Assembly (NCBI RefSeq): GCF_020819595.1
Contig: NZ_JAJHNP010000010.1
Span: 62,001-126,000 of the forward strand
Source: Streptomyces barringtoniae
GTDB lineage: Bacteria > Actinomycetota > Actinomycetes > Streptomycetales > Streptomycetaceae
Length of the DNA stretch: 64,000 nt
Direction: 5' to 3'
In this document: piece by piece, positions 59,914-64,000 of the stretch
Layout of the letters: each line of letters begins with the position of its first letter
Numbering within the stretch: position 1 is the stretch's first letter
Program-made: the position numbers and the translations under genes
Notes under the pieces: generated by a model
What the model was told of the DNA's origin: nothing
Databases searched by the model: none
The model's input: the letters and a program-made list of their open reading frames with translations, nothing else

Positions 59914-60441
59914 TCACGGGATGACGATCACCGGTCGCTGCGCCCGCTTGGCGAGCCGCCCCGCGACGGAGCCGAAGATGCGCCCGACGATGCCGTGCGT
60001 GGAGCCGACGACGATCGCGTCCGCCTCGTACTCCCGCCCCACCTCTTCGAGTTCGTGGCAGATGTCCCCGCCCCGCTCGACCAGGATCCACGGCACCTCG
60101 GCCAGATAGTCCGCGCACGCCAGCTCCAGGCCGAGGACCTCGGTGCGATGGTCGGGCACGTCCACGAAGACGGGCGGCTCGCAGCCGGCCCACACGGTGG
60201 TGGGCAGCCGGTTGGCGACATGGACGATGATCAGACCCGAGTGGGAGCGGTGGGCCATGCCGATGGCGTAGGCGAGGGCGCGCTCACTGGACGTGGAGCC
60301 GTCGAAGCCCACGACGACTCCGTGCCGGAAGGCTGGGTCGCAGATGGGGCGTGGCTCTTCCGCCGCCTGGGGATCGGCCGCCGTGGGGTCGGCGACCGGT
60401 CGCTTGCGGTCCGCGGGTTCGAAGAATTCGTGACCGGCCAT
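59914..60441 (-). CDS. Universal stress protein
   Basis: 175 residues, one USP domain. First strand HGVVVGFDGSTSSERALAYAIGMA; ATP-binding signature GSTHGIVGRIFGSVAGRLAKRAQ (G-2X-G-9X-G[ST] type) followed by the final strand PVIVIP. The first 35 residues are an acidic extension (ADPTAADPQAAEEPRPICD). Such proteins bind ATP and rise under stress or slow growth. It is divergent from the adpA region, with a 317-base spacer. Confidence 0.9.
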   Translation of the reverse strand: MAGHEFFEPADRKRPVADPTAADPQAAEEPRPICDPAFRHGVVVGFDGSTSSERALAYAIGMAHRSHSGLIIVHVANRLPTTVWAGCEPPVFVDVPDHRTEVLGLELACADYLAEVPWILVERGGDICHELEEVGREYEADAIVVGSTHGIVGRIFGSVAGRLAKRAQRPVIVIP

Positions 60442-60758
60442 GGCTGTCTCGGCGTTGTGATCCTTTTATGGGTGGGACGACAGTGTGCAGCGGAGCTGTG
60501 TCCGGGAAACATCTTCCCAACCCCATACCCCCAAGGGTACGGCGGCACGCCTCCCGAGCCCAGACCCCGCGCACGCTCCGTAAGCGGTCCCCCGACGTCC
60601 GTAGGGGTTCACCGGAGCATGCACGAGCGGCGCCCGTAACGCAATGGTTGCTGCCCCGTACAGGCGGTTTGCACAGGATCAACAGATGTACGGCCGGTGA
60701 CCGACCGGTCGAACAGACGTTGAACCGTGCGAGCCACCGCCACAGGGAGATACGAGTC
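60442..60758. other. Intergenic region upstream of usp and the small membrane protein
   Basis: Divergent spacer with both promoters. Starts of short frames exist but none has codon use or context of a gene. No RNA or long inverted repeat recognised. CACAGGGAGA at 60741-60750 gives the ribosome site of the next gene. Confidence 0.4.
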
Positions 60759-61028
60759 ATGCCCGGTCACCGATCCACCTCCGAGCCGCCGCCCGCGCCG
60801 GACACCGTGAGCGATGTGATCCGCTGGGCCGTCTTCAGCTGCGTCCTCGTCCCCGTCGTCCTGGTCTGGTACGGCACCTCGCTGGCCGGCGCGACGGGCG
60901 CCGCCCTGGGCCTGGCCGCCGTCACGGCCGTGTGCCGCTTCCTGCTGCGCCGGTCGGAGCGGTGTGCGGCGGGTTGCGCCGAGCAAAGAGGCGGACGTCA
61001 CACCCGCCGACGGACACCGGTCGACTGA
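60759..61028 (+). CDS. Small membrane protein upstream of adpA
   Basis: 89 residues from ATG 60759 (GGGAGA nine bases upstream). A short Pro/Ser N-terminus, two close hydrophobic segments (VIRWAVFSCVLVPVVLVWYG and GATGAALGLAAVTAVCRFLL), then a Cys- and Arg-rich cytosolic tail (RRSERCAAGCAEQRGG). No family recognised. It ends 378 bases before adpA and is probably conserved in this location in Streptomyces, from memory of the adpA neighbourhood. Confidence 0.6.
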   Translation: MPGHRSTSEPPPAPDTVSDVIRWAVFSCVLVPVVLVWYGTSLAGATGAALGLAAVTAVCRFLLRRSERCAAGCAEQRGGRHTRRRTPVD

Positions 61029-61406
61029 CCTGTTTTCGCACCCCCGAACGCTTCTTTTCAGCCAACTTCTGAATGTTGCCGAAAAGGGCCCCCAACCACC
61101 CTCCAACCCCCGTTCGACCTGCACGGAAAGGGTCCACGGGCGGCTGCGCACCCTACGCGGTTTGGCCACTGCGACAAGGCGCACTTCCCTGCACGCTCCG
61201 CGAGTGCAACGCTTCGTGATCGAATGCTTCACGCCAAGTTGTCATGTCGACAATCTCGGGCGTGTGGAACTGGTCACCGTCAGACCGCGGGAGCCAGTAG
61301 ATTCGATCTTGACTGTCTTACGGCGGGGGACTCGTGCAGGACCGAGGGGAAACGTGCAGGAGCGACACAACCGAGGAGCCGCGACCACCGAGGGGGGCTT
61401 AGCAGT
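61029..61406. promoter_or_regulatory. adpA upstream region with an imperfect hairpin
   Basis: 378 bases without a gene; the adpA promoter and leader. Near its start, CTTTTCAGCCAAC (61054-61066) can pair imperfectly with GTTGCCGAAAAG (61075-61086) around an eight-base loop. This may end the upstream transcript or regulate adpA. adpA promoters are known targets of BldD and other regulators in related species; I did not identify those boxes by eye. Confidence 0.5.
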
Positions 61407-62621
61407 ATGAGCCACGACTCCACTGCCGCGCCGGAAGCCGCAGCCCGGAAACTCTCCGGGCGACGCCGCAAGGAGATCGTCGCGGTGCTGCTGTTCAGCG
61501 GCGGCCCCATCTTCGAGAGTTCCATTCCGCTGTCGGTGTTCGGGATAGACCGCCAGGACGCCGGCGTGCCGCGCTACCGACTGCTGGTGTGCGCCGGCGA
61601 GGAGGGCCCGCTGCGGACCACAGGGGGCCTGGAACTCAGCGCACCGCATGGACTGGAGGCGATATCCCGCGCCGGGACGGTCGTCGTACCGGCCTGGCGG
61701 TCGATCACCGCGCCGCCACCGGAGGATGCGCTCGACGCGCTGCGCCGGGCGCACGAGGAGGGTGCCCGCATCGTCGGGCTGTGCACCGGCGCCTTCGTCC
61801 TCGCGGCGGCGGGCCTGCTGGACGGCCGCCCGGCGACGACCCACTGGATGTACGCGCCGACGCTGGCCAAGCGCTATCCGTCGGTGCACGTCGATCCACG
61901 GGAGCTCTTCGTGGACGACGGCGACGTCCTGACGTCGGCGGGTACGGCGGCCGGAATCGATCTCTGTCTCCATATCGTGCGGACGGACCACGGCAACGAG
62001 GCGGCCGGCGCGCTGGCCCGCCGCCTGGTGGTCCCACCGCGCCGCAGCGGCGGTCAGGAGCGCTATCTCGATCGGTCTTTACCCGAGGAGATCGGCGCCG
62101 ACCCGCTCGCCGAGGTCGTCGCCTGGGCGCTGGAACACCTCCACGAGCAGTTCGACGTGGAGACCCTGGCGGCACGCGCCTATATGAGCCGCCGCACGTT
62201 CGACCGCCGGTTCCGCTCGCTGACCGGCAGCGCTCCGCTGCAGTGGCTGATCACCCAGCGGGTGCTGCAGGCACAGCGCCTCCTGGAGACGTCGGACTAC
62301 TCCGTGGACGAGGTGGCGGGCCGCTGCGGCTTCCGCTCCCCCGTCGCGCTGCGCGGGCACTTCCGCCGCCAGCTCGGCTCCTCCCCCGCCGCCTACCGGG
62401 CCGCCTACCGGGCCCGCAGGCCGCAGGGCGAGAGGCCGGCCGACGCGGAGCCCCTGCCACCCGCCGGCCAGCCGGGCCCGCCCACGGGCCTCGCGGGCCC
62501 CGGACCGGTGGGTCATGCACCCATGCTGCACCCGGACCGCGACAGCGGGGTCCCCATGCAGAGCCGCCGTACGGCGGCGGGCGCGGTGGGACTGCTGCCG
62601 GGGCCGCGGAGCGGTAGCTGA
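61407..62621 (+). CDS. adpA: Global regulator AdpA (BldH), AraC family with DJ-1/PfpI domain
   Basis: 404 residues. The N-terminal ThiJ/PfpI/DJ-1-like domain (VAVLLFSGGPIFESSIPLSVFGIDRQ; RIVGLCTGAFVLAAAGLLDG; AGTAAGIDLCLHIV) is followed by the AraC/XylS DNA-binding domain (VETLAARAYMSRRTFDRRFR, SVDEVAGRCGFRSPVALRGHFRRQLG) and a Pro-rich tail. AdpA drives aerial growth and antibiotic genes. A TTA codon for Leu225 (62079-62081) lies between the two domains. AGGGGGG lies ahead of ATG 61407. The following orn gene is the usual neighbour. Confidence 0.97.
   Translation: MSHDSTAAPEAAARKLSGRRRKEIVAVLLFSGGPIFESSIPLSVFGIDRQDAGVPRYRLLVCAGEEGPLRTTGGLELSAPHGLEAISRAGTVVVPAWRSITAPPPEDALDALRRAHEEGARIVGLCTGAFVLAAAGLLDGRPATTHWMYAPTLAKRYPSVHVDPRELFVDDGDVLTSAGTAAGIDLCLHIVRTDHGNEAAGALARRLVVPPRRSGGQERYLDRSLPEEIGADPLAEVVAWALEHLHEQFDVETLAARAYMSRRTFDRRFRSLTGSAPLQWLITQRVLQAQRLLETSDYSVDEVAGRCGFRSPVALRGHFRRQLGSSPAAYRAAYRARRPQGERPADAEPLPPAGQPGPPTGLAGPGPVGHAPMLHPDRDSGVPMQSRRTAAGAVGLLPGPRSGS
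62079..62081 (+). promoter_or_regulatory. TTA codon, bldA-dependent translation control
   Basis: The codon string CGG TCT TTA CCC encodes RSLP in the interdomain linker of AdpA. TTA is very rare in Streptomyces and is read only by the bldA tRNA, so AdpA synthesis is expected to need bldA. This location in the linker is the conserved one in AdpA orthologues. Confidence 0.93.
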
Positions 62622-62646
62622 GAGAGGGAGCGGTGGCTGAGAGAGA

Positions 62647-62673
62647 GGGGGCGAGCACGGCTCGCCCCCTTTT
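62647..62673 (+). terminator. Rho-independent terminator after adpA
   Basis: GGGGGCGAGC pairs perfectly with GCTCGCCCCC around the three-base loop ACG, then TTTT: a textbook intrinsic terminator 25 bases after the adpA stop. Confidence 0.9.
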
Positions 62674-62755
62674 CGCCACCCCGACGACCCTCCCCGGTGC
62701 TTCCCCGCCGAACACGGGTGACCCCAAAAGCCGACGTCAGCTTTAGGGTGGTCGC

Positions 62756-63358
62756 ATGAACGATCGCATGGTGTGGATCGACTGCGAGATGACCGGCCTC
62801 TCGCTGTCCGACGACGCGCTCATCGAGGTGGCCGCCCTCGTCACCGACTCCGAGCTGAACGTACTCGGCGAGGGGGTGGACATCGTCATCCGCCCGCCGG
62901 ACCAGGCGCTGGAGACGATGCCGGAGGTGGTGCGTCAGATGCACACCGCTTCCGGGCTCCTCGCCGAGCTCCCGAACGGCACGACCCTGAAGGACGCCGA
63001 GGAGCAGGTGCTGGCGTATGTGAAGGAGTACGTGAAGGAGCCCGGCAAGGCCCCGCTGTGCGGCAACTCCGTCGGCACCGACCGCGGCTTCCTGCTGCGG
63101 GACATGCCGACCGTGGAGGACTACCTGCACTACCGGATCGTCGACGTGTCCTCCATCAAGGAGCTGGCCCGCCGCTGGTACCCCAGGGCGTACTTCAACA
63201 GCCCGGAGAAGAACGGCAACCACCGGGCCCTCGCCGACATCCGCGAGTCGATCGCCGAGCTGCGCTACTACCGCGAGGCCATCTTCGTCCCGCAGCCCGG
63301 CCCGGACTCCGACACCGCGAAGACGATCGCCGCCAAGCACGTGCTGCCCGCGCAGTGA
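62756..63358 (+). CDS. orn: Oligoribonuclease Orn
   Basis: 200 residues. DEDDh 3'-5' exoribonuclease that degrades two- to five-base RNAs, including pGpG from c-di-GMP turnover. All catalytic residues are visible: Asp9 and Glu11 in WIDCEMTG, Asp109 in SVGTDRGF, His156 and Asp161 in NHRALADI. ATG 62756 has no ribosome site; TTTAGGGT upstream suggests a leaderless or short-leader transcript. Orn next to adpA is conserved in Streptomyces and needed for normal growth and development. Confidence 0.97.
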   Translation: MNDRMVWIDCEMTGLSLSDDALIEVAALVTDSELNVLGEGVDIVIRPPDQALETMPEVVRQMHTASGLLAELPNGTTLKDAEEQVLAYVKEYVKEPGKAPLCGNSVGTDRGFLLRDMPTVEDYLHYRIVDVSSIKELARRWYPRAYFNSPEKNGNHRALADIRESIAELRYYREAIFVPQPGPDSDTAKTIAAKHVLPAQ

Positions 63359-63487
63359 CGACACACCTGCGGCCTTTCGGGGTCCGCTCGGCGGCCCGCG
63401 CGAAAACCTGTGCGCGAGCACCCCTTCGGACCCTGTAGACTTCTTCTCGGCCGGTCGGGGAAACGACGAGTTCAACCGCCGGTCGTG

Positions 63488-63560
63488 GTGGGTGTAGCTC
63501 AGCTGGTAGAGCACCTGGTTGTGGTCCAGGATGTCGCGGGTTCGAGTCCCGTCACTCACC
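63488..63560 (+). tRNA. tRNA-His (GTG anticodon)
   Basis: A complete cloverleaf. Acceptor GTGGGTG (63488-63494) pairs with CACTCAC (63553-63559, one G-T). D arm GCTCAGCTGGTAGAGC; anticodon arm CCTGG-TTGTGGT-CCAGG with GTG anticodon; T arm GCGGG-TTCGAGT-CCCGT. G at 63487 is the extra 5' G of tRNA-His, opposite C73 at 63560. CCA is not encoded. TAGACT at 63436-63441 may be the minus 10 element. Confidence 0.97.
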
Positions 63561-63567
63561 CTTGATT

Positions 63568-63609
63568 GAAAGGCCCCTGACCTGCGGAAACGCGGGTCAG
63601 GGGCCTTTC
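63568..63609 (+). terminator. Hairpin terminator after tRNA-His
   Basis: A perfect 15-base-pair stem (63568-63582 with 63595-63609) around a 12-base loop, seven bases after the tRNA 3' end. Confidence 0.85.
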
Positions 63610-63686
63610 GGTCTTCCAGCTTGGCCAAACAGCGGCCAGACGCGGCCGGATCTTCGATCTGCCATCCAGGGCGCACCGCTCGCCGA

Positions 63687-64000
63687 GTGGTCTTCGTGCA
63701 CACGACGCGGGCGGGACAGGTCACGTCTGCCACCGTCGGCAACATCACGGCGGACGACGTGCAGGACTGGATCCGGCGGCCCGCCGCTCCCAAGTCCATG
63801 GCCGACCGGCACGGTCTCCCGTGGCGCATCGTCCAGGCCGCGATCGAGGCCGACCCCCCGCTGACGACCAAGAACCGCTGCGCCGGCACCCGGCTGCCTC
63901 GGGCTGATGAGAATGCTCGGGACCTTGCCGACCGGCTCGTCCTCGGCGGCACCGTACCCACCGCAAGCGTCCACGGGCGTGGAAGAGGGCGCCAAGGGGC
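63687..64000 (+). pseudogene. Decayed tyrosine-recombinase (phage integrase) fragment
   Basis: An open frame of over 100 codons runs off the right edge from about 63687. It reads ATVGNITADDVQDWIRR, then SMADRHGLPWRIVQAAIEAD, LTTKNRCAGTRLPRADE, the core-binding domain of actinobacterial integrases (SLP1/pSAM2 type), where related text is ITADDVQDWIRRL...KTIANRHGL...IMQAAVEADPPL...NPCAGTRLPR. It lacks the N-terminal part, and after LPRADE the text no longer follows the family. The fragment starts about 125 bases after tRNA-His, a typical integration site, so it is probably the remains of an integrated element. Active gene unlikely. Confidence 0.7.

Overview
This window reads as a chromosomal segment of a Streptomyces. 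Base composition is very GC-rich, codons end in G or C, many starts are GTG (one is TTG), secreted proteins carry Tat-like or lipoprotein signals, and the AdpA gene carries a rare TTA (bldA-dependent) codon. The order desE-desF-desABCD, hexosaminidase, glmS, adpA, orn matches, from memory, the conserved core of S. coelicolor around SCO2780-SCO2793. No search was run, so family names rest on reading the translated sequences.

Layout. 1-2615: edge of a sugar or inositol-type catabolic locus (DUF993 fragment, Gfo/Idh/MocA dehydrogenase, divergent LacI regulator with an AAGCGCTT operator between them). 2650-8516: separate genes (FAD hydroxylase, a secreted Gly/Trp repeat protein, a MarR-GNAT fusion, a TIM-barrel isomerase, an MFS exporter, a lipoprotein). 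8629-21402: cell-surface genes (GH3 N-acetylglucosaminidase, a probable second EPSP synthase, a fused ABC exporter, secreted hydrolases, a GT39 membrane glycosyltransferase). 21449-26295: a Streptomyces-type regulatory island (RsbW-like ATPase, XRE/DUF5753, DUF397, a DUF6210-like protein, two translationally coupled membrane-anchored XRE proteins, an I36-type inhibitor and a truncated Rpn-type gene).

26312-32248 is a guanidino-compound locus: a TPP decarboxylase-like enzyme, a ureohydrolase, a sodium:solute symporter and a divergent PucR activator. 33197-33652 is a second secreted Gly/Trp repeat protein. 33912-42486 is acyl-CoA metabolism: thioesterase II, an LCAD/IVD-type dehydrogenase, then a divergent TetR gene and a four-gene leucine-degradation operon (carboxyltransferase, biotin carboxylase, HMG-CoA lyase, AcdH) with two matching palindromic operators between them.

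43507-52712 is iron: a translationally coupled heme oxygenase / isoprenyl-diphosphate-synthase-like pair divergent from the desferrioxamine genes desE, desF and desABCD, with two DmdR/IdeR-type iron boxes, one a perfect 19-mer. 52722-59183 is amino-sugar metabolism: a GH20 hexosaminidase behind a DasR-type element, and GlmS. 59201-64000 holds a transporter-like membrane protein, a universal stress protein, adpA, orn, tRNA-His, and a decayed integrase fragment beyond the tRNA, suggesting an old integration site.

Items most worth a second look: the heme oxygenase-prenyl synthase pair beside the siderophore genes; the two Gly/Trp repeat exoproteins; a short hairpin element inserted in frame in two unrelated genes (PucR and DesF) with a covarying stem; and the coupled DNA-binding membrane proteins, one with an outer peptidoglycan-binding domain.
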